A program made the translations under genes and the position numbers. The notes beneath the pieces were generated by a model. The model ran no database searches. It had not been told where the DNA came from and saw nothing but the letters and a program-made list of their open reading frames with translations. Positions 1-5,029 of a stretch of 5,029 nt of DNA are shown here, piece after piece; the stretch's first letter is position 1; every line of letters starts with the position of its first letter. The stretch is from Paracoccaceae bacterium (GTDB lineage Bacteria > Pseudomonadota > Alphaproteobacteria > Rhodobacterales > Rhodobacteraceae): NCBI GenBank assembly GCA_007128865.1, contig SKWP01000365.1, forward strand, positions 1 through 5,029, in the 5' to 3' direction.

Positions 1-24
1 AGGAATGGTCGAGTTCAGAGATGT

Positions 25-129
25 TCAGCCTCGCTCGATCCGAAATCGCAGTGCTGTTGCGATGAGCCGATTCAGATTGTCGATCCCGCGCCCGTCGGCA
101 GAATAGTGGGCTGCAAAAGGCCGGAACAT
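25..129 (-). CDS. Small hypothetical protein (34 aa)
   Basis: Unrecognised short reading frame. The start is the minus-strand ATG at 129, preceded by AGGA with a 7-base spacer, a reasonable ribosome binding site. The product begins MFRPFAAHYSADGRG and continues with a segment rich in Asn, Leu, Ile and Arg that could be a short basic amphipathic helix; it ends RIERG. There is no signal peptide, membrane segment or Cys motif. It starts 19 bases after the stop of the 120-aa frame at 149-511, so the two could be co-transcribed. The third-position G/C share is about 60 percent, lower than in the flanking genes, which argues either for an atypical gene or for no gene. The same frame stays open further upstream, but that part overlaps 149-511 and reads like non-coding sequence. 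Existence is uncertain and no function can be given. Confidence 0.35.
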   Translation of the reverse strand: MFRPFAAHYSADGRGIDNLNRLIATALRFRIERG

Positions 130-148
130 CGACTCGTCCTGACCGGGA

Positions 149-511
149 TCAGAAAGCGGTCCTCTTGCCGTCGGAGAGGTCAAGCGCGGGGCAGGCGCTG
201 ACCTCGGCGAGTTTGAAGGATGGTACATCTGCTGAACCGGATCGCGCCCGCAGATCATCAGGGCTTTCGGCCGTGGGCCGTGTGGCCGTGACAACGGGCA
301 TCGGGCCTGCAGCCTTGAGCCGGTCGCAGCGGCGTTCAATGCGGCGGGTGTTCAACTCATCGGCCACCGCGCGGGATGCACGCTTCTGCGCTTCCTCGGC
401 CGCGAGTTGCCATTGGTGCCATGTTGCACCCGACTGGATGCGCCAGGGCCCAAGGGTGACGAAGTTGTCGCCGCCCTTGGGGAAGTCTGGCCTCGGGGCT
501 GGGTTTTCCAT
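149..511 (-). CDS. Hypothetical protein (120 aa) with a charged helical segment
   Basis: Unrecognised protein. The N-terminal third contains a Trp-rich stretch (GPWRIQSGATWHQWQ, about residues 21-35), followed by a long Ala/Glu/Arg/Lys-rich segment (about 36-69) likely to be a single helix or coiled coil. The C-terminal 45 residues are rich in Pro, Ala, Ser and Thr and look disordered. There is no signal peptide or membrane span, so a cytosolic location is inferred. Codons in the first two thirds end mostly in G or C, as in the clear genes of the window, and the three Trp residues and helical pattern look protein-like, whereas the opposite-strand frame is Ser/Arg-rich and shadow-like. The ribosome binding site before the ATG at 511 is weak (GGACAG, 6-base spacer). 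It is transcribed divergently from the kinase gene. A phage or accessory origin is possible but nothing visible proves it. Confidence 0.45.
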   Translation of the reverse strand: MENPAPRPDFPKGGDNFVTLGPWRIQSGATWHQWQLAAEEAQKRASRAVADELNTRRIERRCDRLKAAGPMPVVTATRPTAESPDDLRARSGSADVPSFKLAEVSACPALDLSDGKRTAF

Positions 512-692
512 CGCGTTCTGTCCATTCCTGCCTGTTTGCCGGTGACCTGAGTCGGTGGCAATGAGGTCATCAATTCACCACAATCAATTTCCAACATGCA
601 TGTAGGCGGATTGTGCGACGTGGTTGAGGCAAGTTTGCGGCAGGTGCCGCTGTCCGCGGGAGTACTGGAACGGGAAACCTGGAGAACGGGAG
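512..692. other. Divergent intergenic region with AT-rich block
   Basis: This gap separates the minus-strand hypothetical gene from the plus-strand kinase gene and must hold the kinase promoter. Positions 566-605 are clearly more AT-rich than the surroundings. They include two copies of ATCAATT (569-575 and 583-589, 14 bp apart) and the perfect 10-bp palindrome ACATGCATGT (594-603). I could not pick out a convincing -35/-10 pair on either strand, which is common for alphaproteobacterial promoters. The repeat and palindrome are seen directly; a regulatory role is inference. Confidence 0.5.
594..603. repeat. 10-bp perfect palindrome upstream of the kinase gene
   Basis: ACATGCATGT reads identically on both strands and lies 89 bases before the kinase start codon, at the edge of an AT-rich stretch. 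It could be an operator half-site pair, but a single 10-bp palindrome can arise by chance and no second copy was noticed in the window. Confidence 0.3.
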
Positions 693-2357
693 ATGGACAA
701 GATTTCGGGTCGATCCTCGACAGACCGGAGGCCGGATCGTGCCGCACCGAAAGCCGGCAGGAGAGACGTGAGGTTTTCGCAAAGGCTGGCCGCGATGCAC
801 GTCATCGTGCTGGCAGTCCTTGTCGCGCTTGTTGTTGCCAGTCTTCTATGGGTTTCGGATCGTCACAATGAACTCGCCCGGGATTCGGCCGAGAAGATGG
901 TGCAGTCGGCGGTCAGAACCTTCGCGCAGAAAATGGAGATCGTCGTACGCGACTACTCCATCTGGGACGAGGCCGTCGTGGCCATCGAAGAACGTGATAC
1001 CGGCTGGCTCTACAGCAGCTCGGGAAGTGCAGCAGCCGAAATCGGAACCTTCGATCTGCTGTACCTGTACGAAACCGCCTCTGGCTGGAGCGTCGGATGG
1101 GAATGGGGCACGCCGGTGGAAGGGACAACCGGCCTCGTGCCTGACGCCATCCTTACGGAGCTGGAAGCGCAGCTCGCGGTCACCGACCCGGCGACGCACC
1201 CTGTCGTGAAGACGTTTGCCGAGGTCAATGGCGAGATCTGGGGGTTTGCGATCACCCGCGTGGTGCCGATGGGCGAACTGGATCCGGCCGTTCCGGAGAA
1301 CGCCTATGCTCGTCAGGTTCACGGCATGATCCTTACGGACGAACGGCTCGGCGATATTGGCAGCGCTCTGTTGATGGATGATCTTCACCTTGCCAACGCG
1401 GTTACGGACGGGCTGGATTCTGTTGCGTTGCCGGGGTTGGATGGATACCCGGTCGCCTATCTGAGCTGGACCGGGCCTGCGCCGGGCGTGCGCATCCTGC
1501 GGCAGGTTGCCGTCCCGCTTGGCTTGGGCCTGTTGGCCGTGATCGTTGTCGCGCTCATCTCGTCGGCCTTTGCCGTGAGATCCGCCCGGCGGCTTGAGAC
1601 CGCGCTTGAAGCCGCCAGGGCCGCCGACCGTGCGAAGATGGAATTCCTGTCGAACGTAAGCCACGAATTGCGGACGCCGATGAATGGCATACTCGGCGTC
1701 CTGCAACTGTTCGAGATGACCAGACTCGACGACGAACAGCGCGAGATGTTGCAGATCCTCCATTCCTCGGCAGACACGCAGATGGCGCTTATCGGAGACC
1801 TGCTGGACGTCATCCAATTGGAGAGCGGGCAAAGGAAGCTGTCCAGCGAACCCATTGCCGTGGCGGAAGTGGTGAGCGGCGTCGTCGAGTTGCTGCGGCC
1901 ATCGGCAGAGCAGAAAGGGTTGCAGTTGCACTTCCGTGCCACACAGGCCGCAGCAAGGCAGGTGCTGGGAGATTCGCGCGCCATCGGGCAGATTGTGACC
2001 AATCTGCTGGGCAATGCCGTGAAGTTCACGGACAATGGTGCGGTGGAGCTTGAGCTTTCTGCGCAGGAAGAGGCAGGCGGACTGGCGTTCTCCATTGCGG
2101 TGCGCGACACCGGGCCGGGAATCGCCGCGAAGGATCAGACCCGCATCTTCGAGCGTTTCGCCCAGATCGACAGCTCTCCGTTGCGCGGAGGCATCGATGG
2201 TATCGGGTTGGGGCTTGCAATCAGCGACTCCCTGGCGCGACGCATGGGGGGCGGCATCACGCTGCAGAGCCGATTGGGGTTCGGATCGACGTTTGAATTC
2301 AAGGTGCGCCTGCCGCTTGCGCAGGCACCGAAAACAGATGTGGCGGAGGCCGCATGA
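693..2357 (+). CDS. CHASE4-type membrane sensor histidine kinase
   Basis: Sensor kinase of 554 aa that should autophosphorylate on histidine and pass the phosphate to a receiver. Order of parts: basic cytoplasmic N-terminus (1-33); membrane span about 34-54; periplasmic CHASE4-like ligand domain about 58-265 with the typical RDYSIWDEAV motif at 86-95; second span about 272-294; a short helical linker without a HAMP domain; HisKA with H-box SHELRTPMNG and phospho-acceptor His324; HATPase_c with N-box NLLGNAVKF (Asn437, Asn441), G1 box DTGPGIA (Asp472), F-box IFERF (485-489) and G2 box GIGLGLA (503-509). All ATP-binding motifs are intact. The ATG at 693 is chosen because GGAG at 681-684 precedes it by 8 bases; an in-frame ATG at 624 would add 23 unlikely residues. 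The H-box is of the kind common in hybrid kinases, but no receiver is fused; instead the next gene, overlapping by 4 bases, encodes one. The ligand is unknown. Confidence 0.93.
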   Translation: MDKISGRSSTDRRPDRAAPKAGRRDVRFSQRLAAMHVIVLAVLVALVVASLLWVSDRHNELARDSAEKMVQSAVRTFAQKMEIVVRDYSIWDEAVVAIEERDTGWLYSSSGSAAAEIGTFDLLYLYETASGWSVGWEWGTPVEGTTGLVPDAILTELEAQLAVTDPATHPVVKTFAEVNGEIWGFAITRVVPMGELDPAVPENAYARQVHGMILTDERLGDIGSALLMDDLHLANAVTDGLDSVALPGLDGYPVAYLSWTGPAPGVRILRQVAVPLGLGLLAVIVVALISSAFAVRSARRLETALEAARAADRAKMEFLSNVSHELRTPMNGILGVLQLFEMTRLDDEQREMLQILHSSADTQMALIGDLLDVIQLESGQRKLSSEPIAVAEVVSGVVELLRPSAEQKGLQLHFRATQAAARQVLGDSRAIGQIVTNLLGNAVKFTDNGAVELELSAQEEAGGLAFSIAVRDTGPGIAAKDQTRIFERFAQIDSSPLRGGIDGIGLGLAISDSLARRMGGGITLQSRLGFGSTFEFKVRLPLAQAPKTDVAEAA

Positions 2358-2722
2358 CCCAGCCACACATCTTGATCGTCGACGACAACCCGACGAATCT
2401 TTTCGTGCTCCGCATGATGTTGCGCAAGCTCGGCTACGAGACGCTTGAAGCCGTGGATGGACAGTCAGGCGTGGAACTGGCCCTGGAACGGCGGCCGCGG
2501 CTGGTCCTGATGGACTTGCGCATGCCGGGAATGGACGGGATGGCCGCCGCCGAAAGCATCCGCAAGAGCCTTGGCGACGGCGCACCCATCATCGTGGCGG
2601 TTACGGCATCGGTTACCCCGGAGCAGCGCCACGCCTGCGCGGAGTCCGGGTTTGCCGGCCTGATCCCCAAACCGGTGGATTTCGGCGAACTGGCTGAATA
2701 CGTCTCCCGTTTCGCGGCCTGA
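2354..2722 (+). CDS. Single-domain (CheY-like) response regulator
   Basis: Receiver-only protein of 122 aa, the probable phosphate acceptor of the kinase encoded just upstream. All receiver signature residues are present: acidic pair Asp10-Asp11 in ILIVDDNPTN, phospho-acceptor Asp54 in LVLMDLRMPGMDG, Thr84 in VAVTAS and Lys106 in IPKPVD. There is no DNA-binding, enzymatic or other output domain; the protein ends shortly after the last receiver helix. The ATG overlaps the kinase stop codon (ATGA), and GGAGG at 2345-2349 inside the kinase gene serves as its ribosome binding site, so translational coupling is likely. The sequence style (DDNPTN, MDLRMPGMDG) is that of receivers attached to hybrid kinases, suggesting a split hybrid kinase. 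It may act by protein contact, as a phosphate sink, or in a phosphorelay through an Hpt protein encoded elsewhere. Confidence 0.93.
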   Translation: MTQPHILIVDDNPTNLFVLRMMLRKLGYETLEAVDGQSGVELALERRPRLVLMDLRMPGMDGMAAAESIRKSLGDGAPIIVAVTASVTPEQRHACAESGFAGLIPKPVDFGELAEYVSRFAA

Positions 2723-2742
2723 ACTGCTTGTTCCGCACAGGC

Positions 2743-3219
2743 TCACGCGGCCCGGCGGCGCCTCTCGATGCTGGTCAGAAAAGCATAGTGGTCGGGGCAG
2801 AAGTCCTGATACAACCCGTGCAGCCAGTGGCTTTGCGGCAACTGGAAGATGGACCAGAACCCGTAGTCCTCAAGAAGCTCCTCGCCCGGGGCGATGTCTC
2901 GCAGGGCAGTGCAATTGTCTTCTTCAAGCGGGGTCCATTCGGTTATGCCGATGTTGGCACGCCCACGGTCCGCATGGTTGACGTATTCCATCCCGTCCTC
3001 GTACCAGACGAACCGGCCCGAGGGATGGTGGAAGTAGCCGCCGTGCAGGGCGAAGGCGAGACGCTCGGGCGTCAACGCGGCAAGCTCGGGCAGTCCGCAG
3101 ACGCTCATGCTGTCGTCAAATGCCCACACCTTGGTGCCGGCCGCGATCGGCTCCAGCGCAAAGACCCCCGTGCCGTGGACGAGACTTGGCCGGAAGTCGA
3201 CATTCACCTTCCATCCCAT
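2743..3219 (-). CDS. Stand-alone SET-domain protein, putative protein lysine methyltransferase
   Basis: Protein of 158 aa that is almost entirely a SET domain, the S-adenosylmethionine-dependent lysine methyltransferase fold. Visible motifs in order: HGTGVFALEPIAAGTKV (15-31), the glycine-containing SAM-binding strand; YVNHADRGRANIG (79-91), matching the NH(S)..xN motif with Asn81 and His82; ALRDIAPGEELLEDYGFW (105-122), matching the GEEL..DY motif with Tyr119 as the expected catalytic tyrosine. There is no pre-SET region, and the zinc-binding post-SET Cys cluster is absent; only single Cys residues at 41, 103 and 141 remain. The C-terminus ends in an Arg run (153-156). The ATG at 3219 is preceded by AGG with a 9-base spacer; the frame continues upstream but reads as non-coding. 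It converges on the response regulator with 20 bases between stop codons. The substrate is unknown; bacterial SET proteins have been linked to ribosomal or DNA-associated proteins or to host histones, but nothing here chooses among these. Confidence 0.88.
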   Translation of the reverse strand: MGWKVNVDFRPSLVHGTGVFALEPIAAGTKVWAFDDSMSVCGLPELAALTPERLAFALHGGYFHHPSGRFVWYEDGMEYVNHADRGRANIGITEWTPLEEDNCTALRDIAPGEELLEDYGFWSIFQLPQSHWLHGLYQDFCPDHYAFLTSIERRRRAA

Positions 3220-3255
3220 TTTCTGACACCTGCTCACTGTTGAGAGAATCGAGAC

Positions 3256-3284
3256 AATATGAGACGTTACAGTCACTTTGTGAA
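3256..3284 (-). promoter_or_regulatory. Candidate sigma70-type promoter of the SET gene
   Basis: On the minus strand, TTCACA (3284-3279) is followed after exactly 17 bases by CATATT (3261-3256), a fair match to a -35/-10 pair, in a locally AT-rich stretch. Transcription would start near 3249, giving a leader of about 30 bases that contains the ribosome binding site. Position and spacing fit; the match is imperfect and untested. Confidence 0.35.
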
Positions 3285-3597
3285 GAACGCAGCTTGCTGA
3301 GCGGGAAATGCATCGCAAAGTGTGGCTGACGCGCCGCCGTGTTGCAGGACGCGCCGATATTCCCCGCGATACGGTGCTGCCCCGACCGCCGGGTTCCCGG
3401 GGGGCGTGCTTGCGTGCGCCGCCGCAGTGGCCACACCTGGGCGGAAAGACCTGATTGCGGGATCCACCCGAAGGTCTTGCCTTCACCAAATCACGGGCCT
3501 CGGGCAATCCGGCCCTCGTGCCGGGCCAATGGTCCGCTGGCGTGGACGTGTCTTCCCGACAACAGTGCGCCGTCCTGATCATCGCCAATGAAATCGG

Positions 3598-3615
3598 GCT
3601 TGTTCGAGGACAAGC
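3598..3615. repeat. Inverted repeat in the porin upstream region
   Basis: GCTTGT, six bases, then ACAAGC: perfect 6-bp arms, lying about 75-90 bases before the porin ribosome binding site. It could be an operator or a leader hairpin. No T-run follows, so it is not an obvious terminator, and arms of this length also occur by chance. Confidence 0.25.
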
Positions 3616-3690
3616 TGAAGCGCACGCTGCGGTTGTTGCATTTGGTGTTTCAGTGACTCGTGGCAGCATTCCCGAAATGAAAGGATCCGA

Positions 3691-3697
3691 AGGAGGG
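3691..3697 (+). promoter_or_regulatory. Strong Shine-Dalgarno sequence of the porin gene
   Basis: AGGAGGG is a near-perfect match to the anti-Shine-Dalgarno sequence and starts a purine run ending at 3702. It would place initiation at about 3700-3708, exactly where the porin signal peptide becomes readable (codons for K-S-L-S-L-L from 3700), yet no ATG, GTG or TTG lies there in the porin frame. The first in-frame ATG (3724) is 26 bases beyond this site, too far to be served by it. Confidence 0.6.
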
Positions 3698-3723
3698 GGA
3701 AGTCACTGTCTCTTCTCACGGCC

Positions 3724-4599
3724 ATGGTGCTGGCGTCGTGGGCATCCAGCGTGAACGCACAGATCGAAGTGAACCTGTCGGGCAACGCCCGCTTTGGGCT
3801 GGACTATGATTCCGCGCGGATGGCTCCGGTGGCAAAGGCTCAGTTCAACGCCCGCGCGCGGATGGAAATCGAATTCCGCGGAGTTGCCGACAACGGCCTG
3901 CGCTTCGGCGCGAATTTCCGGATCGACCAGGCTGGCGGTGCGGCGGGCAATACTGCGATGACCGAAGGTGATGTGTTCATCAGCGGCGCCTTCGGGCGCC
4001 TGTCGATGGGTGACGTCGGTTCGGCCGCGGAATGGGCCATCGGCGAATTCTTCGAGATCGGCTATACAGGGCTCGAAATGGGGCCGGAATTCCTGGGCAA
4101 TGGCTGGCTTGCCGGCGGCACGCCGACATCGGTCCTCTATGAATACGAATTGGGCGGATTCAGGCTCTTTGCGGGCTCCGACCAGTTGCAAAGCGGCCCG
4201 GTCAAGAGCCAGATCAGTTCGATTGGCGCAAGCTACAGCTTCGACCGTTTCACTGTCGGGCTCGGTCATGAAACCGGGCGCAGTTCCGGCACCAAGGTCC
4301 GCCATACAGTCGGCGGCGTCGAGGCGGCAATCGATCCATACTCGATCCTGGTCATGTATGGCCACAAGAACCTCGGTGGCGCCAGCTTCAAGCAATATGG
4401 CGCCTCGGCTTCCGCCACACTCAAGGATCATGAAATAGCCGCCTATTACATGCGACGCTTCGATACCTCCAGGAACGTCGGGGTCGGATACTCCTACGAT
4501 CTCGGGAAAGGCGCGGTTCTCGGTGCCGGTGTCAACCGAAGCAGCCACCTTGGCGTCACGACCCGCCAGGCCGACCTGGGACTGAAAACGCATTTCTGA
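3724..4599 (+). CDS. Outer-membrane porin (Rhodobacter-type), start codon uncertain
   Basis: General diffusion porin, a 16-stranded beta-barrel type of the outer membrane. From the ATG at 3724 the product is 291 aa. Residues 1-12 are the tail of a signal peptide with cleavage expected after SSVNA; the mature part begins QIEVNLSGNARFGLDY, a typical first porin strand. Further alternating strands follow: RARMEIEFRG, LRFGANFRIDQ, GDVFISGAFGRLSMGD and the EFFEIGYTGL region, where the pore-constricting third loop would fall. The final segment RQADLGLKTHF ends in Phe, as needed for barrel assembly. The mature length of about 279 aa is near or slightly below the usual roughly 300. The true start must lie upstream: the same frame reads K-S-L-S-L-L-T-A from 3700, completing a normal signal peptide behind the Shine-Dalgarno site at 3691, but only GGG, AAG, TCA and CTG codons stand there. 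I list the first canonical ATG; CTG at 3706, or a lost ATG at about 3697-3700, is the alternative. The frame is open from 3619 to the TGA at 4599. Confidence 0.88.
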   Translation: MVLASWASSVNAQIEVNLSGNARFGLDYDSARMAPVAKAQFNARARMEIEFRGVADNGLRFGANFRIDQAGGAAGNTAMTEGDVFISGAFGRLSMGDVGSAAEWAIGEFFEIGYTGLEMGPEFLGNGWLAGGTPTSVLYEYELGGFRLFAGSDQLQSGPVKSQISSIGASYSFDRFTVGLGHETGRSSGTKVRHTVGGVEAAIDPYSILVMYGHKNLGGASFKQYGASASATLKDHEIAAYYMRRFDTSRNVGVGYSYDLGKGAVLGAGVNRSSHLGVTTRQADLGLKTHF

Positions 4600-4677
4600 A
4601 CCGAACCCCCCGGGCAATGTGGGCATCAAACCCGATAAACGTGTTACCCTGCATCCGGACTCTCCCCCATTCCTGCG

Positions 4678-4699
4678 GCCCGGCACCCGCCAGCCGGGC
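4678..4699 (+). terminator. GC-rich hairpin after the porin gene, possible terminator
   Basis: GCCCGGC and GCCGGGC form a perfect 7-bp stem with an 8-base loop, 78 bases after the porin stop codon. No T-run follows, so it is not a standard intrinsic terminator; it might halt or stabilise the porin transcript, or be chance in GC-rich DNA. Confidence 0.25.
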
Positions 4700-4888
4700 G
4701 CAACCCTCGAACAGAGAATGCCGCGGGCGAACCCGCCAAACCGGTCACGTCAGGGCCTGATCATGCGGTCTTGGTTGTAGCGCCGTAATGCCGGTCTCGC
4801 GCAGGTTGCAGCCGGGAAACCTTCAATTGCAACTCAGAATGCGGTTCCTGCCTGCGTTCGGCGGTGGCACACTGATCGCGCCGCGTCG

Positions 4889-4901
4889 ATTCGCCGCGAA
4901 T
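4889..4901. repeat. Short palindrome upstream of the dehydrogenase gene
   Basis: ATTCGC, one central base, then GCGAAT: perfect 6-bp arms centred about 70 bases before the start codon at 4965. The position would suit an operator, but arms of this length are expected by chance about once in a region of this size. Confidence 0.2.
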
Positions 4902-4964
4902 GGTCGGCCCGGTGTGTCCGGCAGCCTCGCGCCGGCTGTCGGAATGGGATTATTGGAGGAACCG

Positions 4965-5029
4965 ATGCGCGACCATGCCGACGGGCGGGAGCCGAGTTTC
5001 CGCGAATCCGTGGATCTGATGTTCAACCG
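4965..5029 (+). CDS. Probable Glu/Leu/Phe/Val dehydrogenase, N-terminal fragment
   Basis: Only the first 21 codons and two bases are inside the window. The ATG at 4965 is preceded by GGAGG (4955-4959) with a 5-base spacer, a strong ribosome binding site. After a short variable start (MRDHADGR) the product reads EPSFRESVDLMFNR, which I recall as the conserved beginning of Rhodobacteraceae Glu/Leu/Phe/Val dehydrogenases, NAD(P)-dependent enzymes that interconvert an amino acid and its 2-oxo acid plus ammonia. No catalytic or nucleotide-binding motif lies within the visible part, so the assignment rests on N-terminal resemblance from memory. It has the same direction as the porin, but the 365-base gap suggests its own promoter. 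Confidence 0.55.
   Translation, partial: MRDHADGREPSFRESVDLMFN

Larger units (their letters stand above)
3220..3690. other. Intergenic region between SET gene and porin gene
   Basis: About 470 bases without a convincing gene. The part next to the SET gene (3240-3285) is relatively AT-rich and carries a likely SET promoter on the minus strand. The middle (3330-3560) is GC-rich, and its open frames are Arg/Pro/Ala-rich without protein-like patterns on either strand. The right part must hold the porin promoter and leader, but I found no clear -35/-10 pair. It contains a 6-bp inverted repeat (3598-3615) and a 22-codon frame starting at the ATG at 3588 and ending at 3656 (product MKSGLFEDKLKRTLRLLHLV plus two residues) that lacks a ribosome binding site. 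Confidence 0.55.
4600..4964. other. Intergenic region between porin and dehydrogenase genes
   Basis: About 365 bases with no credible gene on either strand; the open frames present are Arg/Pro/Ser-rich and lack ribosome binding sites. It holds a GC-rich hairpin at 4678-4699, a small 5-bp stem with a CGAA loop at 4723-4736 and a 6-bp palindrome at 4889-4901. The porin terminator and the dehydrogenase promoter should be here, but no clear -35/-10 pair or T-tailed hairpin was found. Confidence 0.55.

Noticed and set aside
165..545. A 126-codon plus-strand frame opposite the 120-aa hypothetical gene
   Set aside because: The product is Ser/Arg/Ala-rich low complexity, with no ribosome binding site at its ATG; it looks like the shadow of the minus-strand frame.
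624..692. Kinase start at the in-frame ATG at 624
   Set aside because: The extra 23 residues are Cys/Arg-rich and unlike a kinase N-terminus, no good ribosome binding site precedes this ATG, and the ATG at 693 has GGAG at the right distance.
846..2585. A 579-codon open frame on the minus strand, antisense to the kinase and regulator genes
   Set aside because: The kinase and receiver motifs on the plus strand are unmistakable. The antisense product is rich in Arg, Gly, His and Pro with no domain pattern; such long antisense frames are expected in GC-rich genes.
3511..3527. A GC-rich stem (GGCCC and GGGCC arms) between the SET and porin genes
   Set aside because: Five-bp GC-only arms are common by chance in this base composition, and no T-run or positional logic supports a terminator.
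3220..3669. An N-terminal extension of the SET protein to an ATG at 3669, making it 308 aa
   Set aside because: The added 150 residues are Arg/Ser/Thr/Pro-rich without protein-like pattern and cover the promoter-like region; the ATG at 3219 has its own ribosome binding site and directly begins the SET domain.
3703..4686. A 327-codon minus-strand frame covering the porin gene
   Set aside because: It is a shadow of the porin, with no ribosome binding site or recognisable domain, while the plus strand shows clear beta-barrel strands and a terminal Phe.
4823..5026. A 67-codon minus-strand frame at the right edge
   Set aside because: It overlaps the well-supported dehydrogenase start and ribosome binding site, and its Arg/Ser/Pro-rich product has no recognisable feature.

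Overview
The window looks like chromosomal DNA from a high-GC alphaproteobacterium, most likely of the Rhodobacter/Roseobacter group (Rhodobacterales). I base this on the strong G/C bias at third codon positions, a porin that resembles the Rhodobacter type, and a gene start at the right edge that I recognise from memory as a Rhodobacteraceae-type glutamate/leucine dehydrogenase. No database search was possible, so the taxonomy is inference.

Left part (1-692): two short minus-strand reading frames, 149-511 (120 aa) and 25-129 (34 aa), lie head to tail 19 bases apart. I recognise neither; both are hypothetical. A gap of about 180 bases, partly AT-rich, separates them from the divergently transcribed genes to the right. 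It holds a 10-bp perfect palindrome and a 7-bp direct repeat.

Centre-left (693-2722): a membrane-bound sensor histidine kinase with a periplasmic CHASE4-like domain overlaps by 4 bases (ATGA) a single-domain CheY-like response regulator. Together they resemble a hybrid kinase split into two proteins. No DNA-binding output domain or Hpt protein is in the window, so the downstream partner is unknown.

Centre (2743-3219, minus): a small stand-alone SET-domain protein, a putative protein lysine methyltransferase, converges on the response regulator with only 20 bases between the stop codons. A plausible sigma70-type promoter lies just upstream of its start.

Centre-right (about 3700-4599, plus): an outer-membrane porin. 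Its signal peptide is readable upstream of the first ATG (3724), and a near-perfect Shine-Dalgarno sequence sits at 3691-3697, but no ATG, GTG or TTG lies in frame where translation should begin. This is the most concrete anomaly of the window: a mutated start codon, a CTG start, or a sequence error.

Right part (4600-5029): about 365 bases with no convincing gene, holding a GC-rich hairpin after the porin, then the first 21 codons of a probable Glu/Leu/Phe/Val dehydrogenase that runs off the window. Apart from the kinase/regulator pair, I see no sign that these genes form one pathway. I see no mobile element, CRISPR array, tRNA or rRNA, and no clearly new multi-gene system.
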